A stretch of 64,000 nt of DNA from Bacillus sp. FJAT-45037 (lineage in GTDB: Bacteria > Bacillota > Bacilli > Bacillales > Bacillaceae_D), in the NCBI RefSeq assembly GCF_002797325.1, contig NZ_KZ454938.1:167322-231321 (forward strand). The letters run 5' to 3'. The translations under genes and the position numbers were made by a program. Numbering within the stretch: position 1 is the first letter of the stretch; every line of letters begins with the position of its first letter. This document shows positions 35,073 through 44,435 of the stretch, one piece after another. The notes beneath the pieces are model-generated. The model saw only the letters and a list, made by a program, of their open reading frames with translations. It searched no databases and had not been told where the DNA came from.

Positions 35073-36608
35073 ATGTTAAAAACAGATATCTTAATTATTG
35101 GCGGAGGCCTTGCTGCTATTATGACGGCATTAAAGGCATCAGAACGTTATAAAGTAACTCTAGCAATCAAGGGAACTAGGAAAAATGGAAACTCATGGCG
35201 AGCGCAAGGGGGTATTGCCGCTGCCCTTTCATCAATCGATCACCCCGAGCTCCATTACGAAGATACGATGAAGGCTGGTTGTGATCAAAATGATCCCGAA
35301 CTGGTCAAGATTCTTGTTCACGAAGGACCGATACGGTTAACGCAATGGATGGAGCGTGGCCTTGTCTTTGATACGAAAGAAGATGGGACTCTTGCACTCG
35401 GAAGGGAAGGGGCTCATTCACAGCGCAGAATTGTTCACAACGATGGTGATCAAACAGGAAAGGTATGTATGGAGTTTTTTTGGGAGCTGCTTGAAGAAAG
35501 AGATGTGACGATTCTTGAAAACCATCAAGCAATTGATCTAATCATAGTAGCTCATGAATGCGTTGGAGCTACCTTTCACGGACCGAGTGGTCAAGTAGTT
35601 TCAATCCGTTCGAGAGCTACTGTACTAGCAACAGGAGGAATTGGCGGATTATTTGAAGCAACAACAAATGATCCAACACTAGTTGGGGATGGTTTGGCTA
35701 TGGCAAAGCGTGCAGGAGCTACGTTGCGAGATTTAGAGTTTATCCAATTCCATCCTACGCTCATTTATTCACAAAGTAGGGTCATCGGGTTAGCGTCTGA
35801 AGCCTTGCGAGGTGAAGGAGCCTTATTAGTCAATGAATCTGGACAGTTAATTATGGAAAGTGAACATCCTTTAAAAGATTTAGCCCCTCGAGATGTCGTC
35901 GCTCGTGTGATTCAAAGGTATGTTCATCTTGGTGAGCAAGTCTTTCTTGATATCTCCATGATTCATAAATTTGAAACACGATTTCCGCAGATCGCCGCAT
36001 TTTGTCAAAGAGGAAAAGTAGATCTAGCGCAAAAGAGGATTCCGATTCGACCAGGCGCTCACTTTCATATGGGAGGAGTCGAAACGGATGCGTTTGGCAA
36101 AACTTCAATCCCTCATTTGTATGCAGTGGGGGAGGTAGCTGGAAACAATGTACACGGGGCGAATCGGCTAGCGAGTAATTCGTTATTAGAAGCGATCGTT
36201 TTCGGTGAGAGATTAGGTGAATACTTAGCACCAAGACCAACACTACCAACGTTGTTTTCGGTAAACAATAAAGAGCGAGCGGTAACACCAAAACTTCCAA
36301 ATGTGAATGAAGTAAGAAAGCGAGTCTCACACGCATTAAATATTACGCGGAATGAAGCCGACTTGAAAGAGCTGCTTCATTGGTTGAATCAATATAGGTC
36401 ATTAAGTGAGAAAAAGTATGATCGAACCTCATGGTCTAAAGAAGAGATCACAAGGGACAATATGCACATCGTCGCAAGTCTACTTGCAACAGCCGCAATT
36501 GATCGAAAAGTGAGTTGCGGTGCTCATGAACGAAGTGATACCGGGAAGCCACATACAACAGGTCTAGACTACGGACAGTCATATCATAAGAGGGGTGTAG
36601 GGAGATGA
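35073..36608 (+). CDS. nadB: L-aspartate oxidase
   Basis: 511 residues. FAD-binding G-G-G-L-A-A near the N-terminus, the S-W-R-A-Q-G-G-I-A-A flavoprotein block, H-F-H-M-G-G active-site region and G-A-N-R-L-A-S-N-S-L-L-E. It oxidises aspartate to iminoaspartate, first step of NAD synthesis. ATG 35073 follows GGGTGATT; the frame is open from 35061. Its stop overlaps the nadC start (ATGA). Confidence 0.95.
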   Translation: MLKTDILIIGGGLAAIMTALKASERYKVTLAIKGTRKNGNSWRAQGGIAAALSSIDHPELHYEDTMKAGCDQNDPELVKILVHEGPIRLTQWMERGLVFDTKEDGTLALGREGAHSQRRIVHNDGDQTGKVCMEFFWELLEERDVTILENHQAIDLIIVAHECVGATFHGPSGQVVSIRSRATVLATGGIGGLFEATTNDPTLVGDGLAMAKRAGATLRDLEFIQFHPTLIYSQSRVIGLASEALRGEGALLVNESGQLIMESEHPLKDLAPRDVVARVIQRYVHLGEQVFLDISMIHKFETRFPQIAAFCQRGKVDLAQKRIPIRPGAHFHMGGVETDAFGKTSIPHLYAVGEVAGNNVHGANRLASNSLLEAIVFGERLGEYLAPRPTLPTLFSVNNKERAVTPKLPNVNEVRKRVSHALNITRNEADLKELLHWLNQYRSLSEKKYDRTSWSKEEITRDNMHIVASLLATAAIDRKVSCGAHERSDTGKPHTTGLDYGQSYHKRGVGR

Positions 36609-37459
36609 ACCGATTATTATTGAAAGAACAGTTAACAGCTTTTTTTTGTGAAGACATTGGACACGGAGATGTGACAGCAGAGGCGATGTTTAATACCGAG
36701 ACGGGTGTTGCTTTATTTCGTGCAAAGGAAGCGGGCATCTTCTGTGGTGAGATTATTTTGCAGGCAGCGTATGAGCTTTTTCATCCGACTATAGAAGTTA
36801 ATATTCTTAAAAGAGACGGCGAAAAGCTGAAGGTTGGAGACGTTTTAGCTGATGTGCAAGGTCCGATTGTTGATTTGCTCAGTTCTGAACGTGTCATTCT
36901 TAATCTTATTCAACGTCTATCAGGAATTGCTACACAAACGTATACAGCCACTCAAGAAGTGATGGGGATGTCTACGCGTATTTGTGATACGAGAAAAACG
37001 ACACCTGGGCTACGGATGTTAGAAAAGTATGCTGTCAAATGTGGGGGTGGCTTCAACCATCGTTTTGGGCTAGATGAAGCGGTCTTAATCAAAGACAATC
37101 ATATTGCTCAATGTGGAGGATCGATTTCTCTAGCCATTCAAAAGGTAAGAAGCAATATTGGACATATGGTTAAAGTTGAGGTTGAGGTAGAGTCTCGTGA
37201 TCAAGTATTAGAAGCCATTGAAGAAGAAGTAGATGTGATTATGTTTGATAATTGTAGTCCAGTGGAAGCAGCAGAATGGAGAAAGCTTGTTCCATCATCA
37301 ATTGTCGTCGAGGTGTCAGGTGGGATTCGTCATGAACATTTGCGTGCCTATGCCGAGAGCGGAGTGGATTATATCTCGATGGGTGCTCTGACTCACTCGG
37401 TCAAAGCACTTGATATTAGCCTTGATGTTAGCGTGAAAGAAGGTGTCATCCATGCTTAA
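36605..37459 (+). CDS. nadC: Quinolinate (nicotinate-nucleotide) pyrophosphorylase
   Basis: 284 residues with E-D-I-G-H-G-D-V-T, the R-K-T-T-P-G-L-R PRPP/quinolinate motif and K-D-N-H-I. It joins quinolinate and PRPP to give nicotinate mononucleotide and CO2. Overlaps nadB by four bases and nadA by eight bases with the start used here, so the three are translationally coupled. Confidence 0.95.
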   Translation: MNRLLLKEQLTAFFCEDIGHGDVTAEAMFNTETGVALFRAKEAGIFCGEIILQAAYELFHPTIEVNILKRDGEKLKVGDVLADVQGPIVDLLSSERVILNLIQRLSGIATQTYTATQEVMGMSTRICDTRKTTPGLRMLEKYAVKCGGGFNHRFGLDEAVLIKDNHIAQCGGSISLAIQKVRSNIGHMVKVEVEVESRDQVLEAIEEEVDVIMFDNCSPVEAAEWRKLVPSSIVVEVSGGIRHEHLRAYAESGVDYISMGALTHSVKALDISLDVSVKEGVIHA

Positions 37460-38558
37460 AACAAATATTTTCGAGCAGGCGCAAACGATGATACCTACAC
37501 AGTATAAGCAGATGAGTGATGAAGAGTTAATTGTTCGTGCTCATAAACGAAAACAAGAGCTAGGGACAGATTTATTTATTCCAGGACATCATTATCAAAA
37601 AGATGATGTGATTCAATTTGCTGATGTTACAGGAGATTCGCTTCAACTAGCCAAAGTTTCTGCGACAAATCCACATGCAAAATATATCGTGTTTTGTGGC
37701 GTCCATTTTATGGCTGAGACTGCGGATATTTTAACAAATGAAGATCAAACCGTCATACTGCCTGACATGAGGGCGGGCTGTTCGATGGCCGATATGGCGA
37801 CGCGGCAACAGACGGAAATTGCTTGGGCAAAACTGACGGACAAATTTGGCGATTCGATCATTCCGATCACGTATGTAAATTCATCCGCTGCGATCAAAGC
37901 CTTTGTAGGAAGACATGGAGGTGCGACGGTCACTTCGTCAAATGCAAAAGAAATGTTGCAATGGGCGTTTGCACAAAAGAAACGAATTCTGTTCTTGCCT
38001 GATCAACATCTCGGGAGAAATACAGCTCATCAGCTAGGGATTGACTTAGAAGAGATGGTCGTGTGGAACCAGCAGGCAGAGAAGTTAGAGAACGTTCATC
38101 CAACCAAAGATGTGAAGATGATTTTATGGAAAGGACATTGCTCGGTTCATGAAAAATTTCGCCTAGAGCATATTGAACAGATTCGTAAAGAAGAGCCTGA
38201 TCGAAGAATTATAGTTCATCCCGAATGTACATGGGAAGTGACAACGGCAGCTGATGATGCAGGATCCACTAAATACATCATCGAACAGATCGAAGCGGCA
38301 CCAAGAGGTAGCAAGTGGGCGATTGGAACTGAGATGAATTTAGTCAAACGATTAATAAATGACAACCCTCATCTTTCGATTCAATCACTAAATCCAGACC
38401 TTTGCCCATGTTTAACGATGAACCGGATTGACTTGCCTCATTTTGTCTGGACCCTTGATCTAATTGCTAGTGGTACACCACAGAATGTTATTCGTGTAGA
38501 ACCAGACGTAGCGAGGGAGGCGAAGCTTGCGATTGAGCGAATGTTCCTGTCTTTATAA
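37452..38558 (+). CDS. nadA: Quinolinate synthase (4Fe-4S)
   Basis: 368 residues, the long Bacillus form. With ATG 37452 the cluster cysteines fall at Cys110, Cys230 and Cys320, the positions I recall for B. subtilis NadA. AAGGTG precedes it. An in-frame GTG at 37443 is less likely. It condenses iminoaspartate with dihydroxyacetone phosphate. The cluster needs sulfur, probably from the divergent NifS. Confidence 0.95.
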   Translation: MLKTNIFEQAQTMIPTQYKQMSDEELIVRAHKRKQELGTDLFIPGHHYQKDDVIQFADVTGDSLQLAKVSATNPHAKYIVFCGVHFMAETADILTNEDQTVILPDMRAGCSMADMATRQQTEIAWAKLTDKFGDSIIPITYVNSSAAIKAFVGRHGGATVTSSNAKEMLQWAFAQKKRILFLPDQHLGRNTAHQLGIDLEEMVVWNQQAEKLENVHPTKDVKMILWKGHCSVHEKFRLEHIEQIRKEEPDRRIIVHPECTWEVTTAADDAGSTKYIIEQIEAAPRGSKWAIGTEMNLVKRLINDNPHLSIQSLNPDLCPCLTMNRIDLPHFVWTLDLIASGTPQNVIRVEPDVAREAKLAIERMFLSL

Positions 38559-38567
38559 AATAGTACG

Positions 38568-38602
38568 AAGCTATCAGCACATAGATGTTGATAGCTTTTT
38601 TG
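38568..38602 (+). terminator. Terminator of the nadBCA operon
   Basis: AAGCTATCA (38568-38576) pairs with TGATAGCTT (38589-38597), followed by TTTT. Confidence 0.85.
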
Positions 38603-38688
38603 TATGGGGATAATAAGAGTGACCGGCTTGGTATGTAGTGATATAATGACATAGTTTGAAATCGTTATAAGTGGCAAGGAGGGATTAG

Positions 38689-40053
38689 ATGAGAGAGACA
38701 AAGACGACTCGGGAGAAAGTGCAACTACTCCTTTTAGTCATGTTGCCTATTCTTGTCACACAGCTAGGTTTGTACGCAATGAACTTCTTTGATACGACGA
38801 TGTCTGGGCAAGCAGGAGCCTATGATTTAGCGGGTGTGGCAATTGGTTCAAGCTTGTGGTTGCCTGTTTTTACAGGTTTAGGTGGTGTATTATTAGCTAT
38901 CACTCCGATGATTTCTCAAAGTATAGGAGCTGGGAAGAGAGAAGAGGTTCCGTTTACAGTCGTACAAGGACTATACGTAGCGCTTGTTGTGTCCATTATC
39001 ATTATCATCTTTGGTGGACTTGCTCTTAAACCTGTGCTCGGCTTGATGTCGCTTGAGCCAGAAGTTCATCGCATCGCCTATCAATATTTGATAGCGTTAG
39101 GCTTTGGAATCATACCGTTATTCATGCATACGGTTTTGCGTTGTTTTATTGACTCATTAGGGCAGACGAGGGTGACGATGTTTATCACCTTGCTAGCACT
39201 GCCAATAAATATATTTTTTAACTACGTGCTGATCTTTGGTAAGTGGGGATTCCCAGCACTAGGAGGCGTTGGAGCAGGTATAGCGTCAACCATTACGTAT
39301 TGGTGTATTTTTGGGATCACCGTTTATTTCGTCATTCGGGTTGAGCCTTTTTCGGTCTACCGTATTTTTAAAACCTTTTACGGGGTGTCGCTTGCGAAAT
39401 GGAAAGAATTATTAGTGCTTGGTTTACCAATTGGTTTTACCATTTTTTTTGAAACGAGTATCTTCGCAGCGGTGACGTTATTAATGAGTGAGTTTGACAC
39501 AGCAACGATTGCAGCACACCAAGCGGCGATTAATTTTGCATCATTCTTGTATATGATCCCACTTAGTATTGCCTTTACATTAACGATTGCTATAGGTTAT
39601 GAAGTAGGAGCTAAGCGTTTCTATGATGCGAAGCAATATAGTAAAATGGGGATCTGGATTGCTGTTGGAATGGGAGTTGTGGCTGGCTTAATTATCTATG
39701 TCTTGCGTGAGCCTGTTTCTGGGTTGTATACAAATGATCCAACTGTAGCAAGACTTATTCAATCCTTCCTAATCTACTCGATCTTCTTCCAATTATCTGA
39801 TGCGATTGCGACCCCTATACAAGGAGTATTACGAGGGCATAAAGATGTGAACGTTCCATTTGTTATGGCACTTGTTTCATTTTGGCTGATCGGGTTACCG
39901 ACTGGATATGCGCTAGCAAACTATACAGAATTCGGTCCATTTGGTTATTGGATTGGTCTAATCGCAGGCTTAGCCGTATGTGCAGCAGCATTATTATGGA
40001 GACTCCGCGTGGTTGAAGAGCGTGTGAAGGTTGAATTAACTCAAGGGAAATAG
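38689..40053 (+). CDS. MATE-family multidrug efflux pump (NorM-like)
   Basis: 454 residues, 12 membrane helices in two related halves (P-I-L-V-T-Q-L-G-L-Y and L-G-L-P-I-G-F-T-I-F-F-E, each opening a half). The T-A-T-I-A-A-H-Q-A-A-I-N-F-A-S-F block is typical of the NorM branch; B. subtilis YojI is a likely counterpart. It exports cationic drugs using Na+ or H+. GGAGGG precedes ATG. Monocistronic, terminator follows. Confidence 0.88.
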   Translation: MRETKTTREKVQLLLLVMLPILVTQLGLYAMNFFDTTMSGQAGAYDLAGVAIGSSLWLPVFTGLGGVLLAITPMISQSIGAGKREEVPFTVVQGLYVALVVSIIIIIFGGLALKPVLGLMSLEPEVHRIAYQYLIALGFGIIPLFMHTVLRCFIDSLGQTRVTMFITLLALPINIFFNYVLIFGKWGFPALGGVGAGIASTITYWCIFGITVYFVIRVEPFSVYRIFKTFYGVSLAKWKELLVLGLPIGFTIFFETSIFAAVTLLMSEFDTATIAAHQAAINFASFLYMIPLSIAFTLTIAIGYEVGAKRFYDAKQYSKMGIWIAVGMGVVAGLIIYVLREPVSGLYTNDPTVARLIQSFLIYSIFFQLSDAIATPIQGVLRGHKDVNVPFVMALVSFWLIGLPTGYALANYTEFGPFGYWIGLIAGLAVCAAALLWRLRVVEERVKVELTQGK

Positions 40054-40056
40054 AAG

Positions 40057-40102
40057 AAGGCTATTTCAAGGTGATCAGATCACTTTTGATACAGCCTTTT
40101 AA
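40057..40102. terminator. Terminator after the MATE pump
   Basis: AAGGCT...AAGGTGATC pairs imperfectly with GATCACTT...AGCCTT across a short loop, ending in TTTT. It overlaps the end of the convergent small gene. Confidence 0.7.
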
Positions 40103-40350
40103 TTTAAAGTAATATGAGAATCGCGATGTTGGTAAATACCATCAAGTTTTTCTCCGATGTCCTCTTCGATCTCTTGATTGGAAGGGAGTGCATCATAACT
40201 TTCAATAATTGTAAAATCTTCTAAACACAAGAGGTGATAAGGGAACTTTTCTCCCTTATCCTCGATGATCGCATACAACTTATTACTCTTTGTACTCACA
40301 AGATCGCCTACTTCTTTAACAGAACGTTTCCGATTGATTGTGATGTTCAT
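40099..40350 (-). CDS. Small hypothetical protein (83 aa)
   Basis: 83 residues with GGAGGGATC before ATG 40350. The sequence looks like a short beta domain (K-L-Y-A-I-I-E-D-K-G, F-P-Y-H-L-L-C-L-E-D-F-T-I-I-E-S-Y) followed by an acidic tail. Not recognised. It stands alone, convergent with the MATE gene. Confidence 0.65.
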   Translation of the reverse strand: MNITINRKRSVKEVGDLVSTKSNKLYAIIEDKGEKFPYHLLCLEDFTIIESYDALPSNQEIEEDIGEKLDGIYQHRDSHITLN

Positions 40351-40560
40351 CCAGATCCCTCCTACAGCTTTTTACAACATTATGCCCCAAAAGAGAAGTT
40401 TTGATACATCCTCCGGAAAGTGATTCAGCTCCCTTATCACTTACAAGCAGGGAAATGGAAGGGAGTAATGAAACTGAAAATATGTTGAAAAGCTAGAAAC
40501 TTCCCTTGCTTTTAAATTTACTTCAGTTTCCTACACGTAGAGTTTCAATAAAGAGAAATT

Positions 40561-40581
40561 CGCTAAGGAATGCCCTTAGCG
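40561..40581 (-). terminator. Terminator of the SASP-like gene
   Basis: CGCTAAGG and CCTTAGCG form an 8-bp stem with a 5-base loop just past the stop at 40592 on the minus strand; the T tract is interrupted. Confidence 0.65.
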
Positions 40582-40591
40582 ACTTTTGTTA

Positions 40592-40732
40592 TTATTGCTC
40601 TTTCCCTTTACGATTTGCTTTATTCTCTCCATTATCAATCATTTCGCTTGCAACTTCTTGGTTGAACATGCTTTCTGTCGGTGTTTGATTGTTCGTTTGA
40701 GCTTTGTTTTTTTGCTTGTTGCGTTGGGTCAT
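40592..40732 (-). CDS. Small spore-protein-like peptide (46 aa)
   Basis: 46 residues from ATG 40732, with AAAGGAGC seven bases upstream. The peptide is very hydrophilic (Asn, Gln, Lys) and contains F-N-Q-E-V-A-S-E, close to the F-x-x-E-F-A-S-E core of gamma-type and SspO-type small acid-soluble spore proteins. The frame is open from 40813, but the longer form has no ribosome site. Spore function is inferred from this core only. Confidence 0.6.
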   Translation of the reverse strand: MTQRNKQKNKAQTNNQTPTESMFNQEVASEMIDNGENKANRKGKEQ

Positions 40733-40815
40733 AGTTATGCTCCTTTCGTTGTTTCCATTTGGTTTCACTGTTACTATTTGTTTATAGAGAAAACTTATAC
40801 GAAGAAGGTGCAAGA

Positions 40816-41445
40816 ATGGCGAAAAAGAAGTTTTATGTTGTTTGGAATGGTCGAAAGAAAGGTATTTTTACTACATGGGCCGAATGTGAAGCACAAGTGA
40901 AAGGATTTACAGGTGCCCGCTTTAAATCGTTTCCAACTGAGGCGGAAGCAGAAGCTGCTTTTAGTAGCGGGGCATCTACGACAAAAGGGACGACAAAACC
41001 TAAGGAATCACGGGCAAAAGAAGTTGATGTCGTAGCAGAAGTAAATTGGGACAGTATTTCTGTCGACGTTGGCTGTCGTGGGAACCCTGGTATTGTTGAA
41101 TACAAAGGAGTCCATACGCAAACAGGTGAAATTCTTTTTGCTCATGATGAAATACATATCGGAACAAATAATATGGGCGAATTTCTAGCGATTGTGCATG
41201 GACTCGCTTATTTGAAAAAACAAGGAAGCACAAAACCGATTTATTCAGATTCATTGACAGCCATTAAGTGGGTTAAACAAAAGAAAGCAAAATCAACGTT
41301 AGTTCGTGATGCACGTACAGCCTATATTTGGTCACTTGTCGATCGTGCAGAAAAATGGTTGCAACAAAATGATTACAACACTCCGATCTTAAAGTGGCAT
41401 ACTGAAAAATGGGGAGAGATTAAAGCAGACTACGGCCGTAAATAG
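40816..41445 (+). CDS. rnhA: Ribonuclease H with viroplasmin-like hybrid-binding domain
   Basis: 209 residues. N-terminal hybrid-binding domain (5-50, [13 protein letters not shown]) joined by an acidic linker to an RNase H1 domain with the carboxylates Asp84, Glu122, Asp145 and Asp205. The catalytic half is nearly collinear with the B. halodurans RNase H used for structure work ([33 protein letters not shown]). It cuts RNA in RNA-DNA hybrids. ATG 40816 follows AAGGTG. Confidence 0.93.
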   Translation: MAKKKFYVVWNGRKKGIFTTWAECEAQVKGFTGARFKSFPTEAEAEAAFSSGASTTKGTTKPKESRAKEVDVVAEVNWDSISVDVGCRGNPGIVEYKGVHTQTGEILFAHDEIHIGTNNMGEFLAIVHGLAYLKKQGSTKPIYSDSLTAIKWVKQKKAKSTLVRDARTAYIWSLVDRAEKWLQQNDYNTPILKWHTEKWGEIKADYGRK

Positions 41446-41485
41446 GGTTATATTAAGAAGATAGACAACGAAGGAGGCTCTTATA

Positions 41486-42847
41486 ATGTATACAGAGCTA
41501 AGAGAAAAGCAAAAAGCCTTTTTCTATTTAGGTCAAACAAAAGACTACGACTTTCGTAAGAAGCAACTTGAAAAATTAAAAGACGCTTTAGTTAAAAATG
41601 AAGACAAGTTACTTGCAGCGGTTAAGGCCGACTTAAATAAATCAAAAGAAGAAGCCTTTTTAACAGAGATTGGGCCGACGTATCAAGAGATTACTCACAC
41701 TTTAAAGCATCTAAAAGACTGGATGAAGCCTGAGAAGGTTAAGACTGCACCTTCTCATATCGGTTCTGTCGGAGTCACTCATTATGAACCATACGGGGTT
41801 GCGTTGCTAATTGCACCGTGGAATTATCCGTTGCAATTAGCAATCTCGCCATTGGTAGGAGCGATCGCTGCGGGGAACTGTGCGATTGTTAAGCCGTCAG
41901 AGCTGTCACCACACACATCACAAGCAATTGCCAAGCTTCTTGATGAGACTTTTGACGAGTTCTATATTAAAACGGTTGAAGGAGCAGTTGAAGTAAGTCA
42001 GGCTTTATTAAAAGAGCCATTTGATTACATCTTCTTCACAGGTAGTGTTGGTGTCGGGAAAGTAGTTATGGAGGCTGCGTCTAAGCATCTAACTCCCGTG
42101 ACATTAGAACTTGGAGGGAAAAGTCCAGCTATTGTTCATGAAGATGCGAAGCTTGACCTCGCCGCTAAGCGAATTGCATGGGGGAAATTTTTGAATGCTG
42201 GTCAAACATGCGTAGCACCCGATTATTTATTGGTACATGTTGATGTCTATGAGCGATTTGTAGAAAAGTTAAAGAAGCAGACAAAGTCTTTATTCCAAAA
42301 AGCGATCGAAAAAGGAGAATATTCGAAAATCATCAGTGAGCGACATCTGGATCGTTTGATTGATTTTTTAAAGGACGGAGACACAGTTTTAGGTGGAAAC
42401 TTTGAAAAGGACATTCGAACGATGTACCCAACGATTTTAACAAATGTTAGTTGGGATGCTCCAGTGATGTCTGAGGAAATTTTCGGACCAATTTTGCCTA
42501 TATTTACGTATCGTTCTCTCGATGAAGTGATGACGAAAGTACGGGAAAAAGCCAATCCACTTGCTCTTTATGTGTTTACGGAAAATAAAAAGGTGATGAC
42601 GATGATAACAGAAGGTCTAACCTTTGGAGGAGGCTGTGTTAATGATACGGTAATGCATTTAGCGACGCCTTATCTACCTTTTGGTGGGGTCGGTGAAAGT
42701 GGCACGGGTGCTTATCACGGAGTCGAGAGCTTCCGCACATTCTCGCATCGTAAAAGCATCTTAAAACAAACGACTAAAGTTGATTTGCCCCTGCGTTATA
42801 AACAAGGGAAATTGACGATGAAGATGCTTCGGAATTTATTTAAATAA
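41486..42847 (+). CDS. Aldehyde dehydrogenase, class 3 type (YwdH-like)
   Basis: 453 residues. Catalytic Glu208 (L-E-L-G-G-K-S-P) and Cys242 (G-Q-T-C-V-A-P-D-Y), with P-W-N-Y-P near the cofactor site. The short length and hydrophobic-basic C-terminus match class 3/fatty aldehyde dehydrogenases that oxidise medium to long aldehydes, possibly at the membrane. B. subtilis YwdH is similar in size. GAAGGAGG precedes ATG. The next gene starts 24 bases later in the same direction. Confidence 0.9.
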   Translation: MYTELREKQKAFFYLGQTKDYDFRKKQLEKLKDALVKNEDKLLAAVKADLNKSKEEAFLTEIGPTYQEITHTLKHLKDWMKPEKVKTAPSHIGSVGVTHYEPYGVALLIAPWNYPLQLAISPLVGAIAAGNCAIVKPSELSPHTSQAIAKLLDETFDEFYIKTVEGAVEVSQALLKEPFDYIFFTGSVGVGKVVMEAASKHLTPVTLELGGKSPAIVHEDAKLDLAAKRIAWGKFLNAGQTCVAPDYLLVHVDVYERFVEKLKKQTKSLFQKAIEKGEYSKIISERHLDRLIDFLKDGDTVLGGNFEKDIRTMYPTILTNVSWDAPVMSEEIFGPILPIFTYRSLDEVMTKVREKANPLALYVFTENKKVMTMITEGLTFGGGCVNDTVMHLATPYLPFGGVGESGTGAYHGVESFRTFSHRKSILKQTTKVDLPLRYKQGKLTMKMLRNLFK

Positions 42848-42871
42848 ACAAGGCTTGATGGGGGCGAGAGA

Positions 42872-44182
42872 ATGAACGTAACAGAACATGTGGATGTACT
42901 TGGTGTAGGGGTCGGTCCATTTAATCTAGGGTTGGCGGCTTTATTAGATGAGAAAACAGAGAAAAAAGCCATATTCTTTGATAAAACAGAAGTGTTTGAG
43001 TGGCATCCAGGTATGTTGCTTGAGCAATCTGATTTACAAGTCCCTTTTTTAGCCGATTTGACAACAATGGCTAATCCGATGAGCCGCTATACGTATTTAA
43101 ACTATCTTCATGTGCATAATCGAATGTTTCAATTTTACTTTTTTAAGCGATTTGATGTTCCGCGTATAGAGTATAATGCTTATTGCAAATGGGTCGTTTC
43201 ACAACTAGCTACTTGTCAATTCGGACATGTTGTTACAAATGTGACGTATGAAAAAGATCATAATCGATATGTTGTATGTGTGCGTAAAGTAGATAGTGAT
43301 GAGGAGTTTGTTTATACAGCCGATCACGTCGTATTAGGAACTGGTAGTGTCCCGGTGCTTCCTCTTGGAATGGAAGAGAAGTTAAACGATGACTTGATTC
43401 ACACAAGTCGTTACAAGCACTTCAAAGGGGATATGAAAGAAGCGAGGTCTGTGACCGTTGTTGGGTCTGGTCAAAGTGCAGCGGAAGTTTTTTATGACCT
43501 TCTTGCGTCACAAGAGAAGAATGGCTATCAATTAACGTGGTTCACCCGATCAGCAGGATTCTTTCAACTAGAATCAGGGAAGCTTGGGCAGGAGGTCTTT
43601 TCTCCAGATTATGTGGATTATTTTCAACAACTCCCTTATGAGAAACGAAAAGATGCCCTACCTATGTTAAGTGGATTGAGAAACGGGGTCGAGGGCGAGA
43701 CGTTGCGGGCGATCTATGACCTATTATACCACCGGTCAATTGATCGATTGGACCTTGCCGTAACTATTCAGGCAATGACGTCCATCCATGATATTAAGCA
43801 AAAAGAGCCAAGGGTGTATGAACTACAGTGTGAGCAATGGCAAGAAGAGCATAAGTTTACATATCAAACAGAAAAAGTTGTTTTCGCTACAGGTTACAAG
43901 CCACATATTCCTTCATGGTTACTTGAGATGAAAGACGAGATCGAATGGGAGAGTGAGAAGGAATATGCGGTCACCCGTGATTATCGACTTCAGTTCAATG
44001 AAGAACGAAGCAACCACCTTTATGTTTTAACGAACTTAGAGCATTCACATGGGGCAAGTGCGACAAACTTGGCATTATCTGTGCGGCGAAATCAAACGAT
44101 CGTCAACTCGATCGTTGGTGAAGAAGTGTACCCGCTTCAATCGGATACGGTCTTTCAACAGTTTTCCGTAGAGAAAGAATAA
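42872..44182 (+). CDS. Siderophore-type N-hydroxylase (lysine N6/ornithine N5 monooxygenase family)
   Basis: 436 residues. FAD motif G-V-G-V-G-P-F-N-L-G-L, NADPH motif V-V-G-S-G-Q-S-A-A-E-V and the family signature F-A-T-G-Y-K-P-H. It matches IucD/SidA/PvdA enzymes that hydroxylate lysine, ornithine or a diamine for hydroxamate siderophores. No IucA/IucC synthetase, exporter or receptor genes are present on either side. It may share a transcript with the aldehyde dehydrogenase. Confidence 0.88.
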   Translation: MNVTEHVDVLGVGVGPFNLGLAALLDEKTEKKAIFFDKTEVFEWHPGMLLEQSDLQVPFLADLTTMANPMSRYTYLNYLHVHNRMFQFYFFKRFDVPRIEYNAYCKWVVSQLATCQFGHVVTNVTYEKDHNRYVVCVRKVDSDEEFVYTADHVVLGTGSVPVLPLGMEEKLNDDLIHTSRYKHFKGDMKEARSVTVVGSGQSAAEVFYDLLASQEKNGYQLTWFTRSAGFFQLESGKLGQEVFSPDYVDYFQQLPYEKRKDALPMLSGLRNGVEGETLRAIYDLLYHRSIDRLDLAVTIQAMTSIHDIKQKEPRVYELQCEQWQEEHKFTYQTEKVVFATGYKPHIPSWLLEMKDEIEWESEKEYAVTRDYRLQFNEERSNHLYVLTNLEHSHGASATNLALSVRRNQTIVNSIVGEEVYPLQSDTVFQQFSVEKE

Positions 44183-44193
44183 GAAATGTTAGC

Positions 44194-44230
44194 GAGGATA
44201 CCTAGATGCAGCTGGGATCCTCTTTTTTTT
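44194..44230 (+). terminator. Terminator after the N-hydroxylase
   Basis: GAGGAT (44194-44199) pairs with ATCCTC (44217-44222), extended by CC/GG, followed by a run of T. Confidence 0.75.
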
Positions 44231-44368
44231 GAGCATATTACTTATCATTAAAGGGGAGTTATTGATAATATGTATACATAGTTGTTCTATCAATACAGGC
44301 TGAAAGTGTTTCATAGTAGGAGATTAAGGTTTTTTTTATAGGATCAGTTAATAACGATCATTATTTAA

Positions 44369-44383
44369 TTAAAATTATTATTA
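44369..44383 (+). promoter_or_regulatory. PerR-like box, upstream copy
   Basis: TTAAAATTATTATTA matches the Per box TTATAATNATTATAA at 12 of 14 defined positions. It ends 7 bases before the -35 box of ykuU. Confidence 0.4.
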
Positions 44384-44390
44384 ATAAGGG

Positions 44391-44419
44391 TTGACTTCAA
44401 GTTCATGTCTGTATACAAT
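44391..44419 (+). promoter_or_regulatory. Promoter of ykuU
   Basis: TTGACT (44391-44396), 17-base spacer, TACAAT (44414-44419). Confidence 0.75.
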
Positions 44420-44435
44420 AAGAACCATAATCATT

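Noticed and set aside
40351-40560. Inverted repeats CTCCCTT/AAGGGAG and GAAACTGAA/TTCAGTTTC as a small RNA
   Set aside because: Arms are short and far apart, and no promoter or terminator frames them; the gap also has to carry the upstream region of the 83-aa gene.
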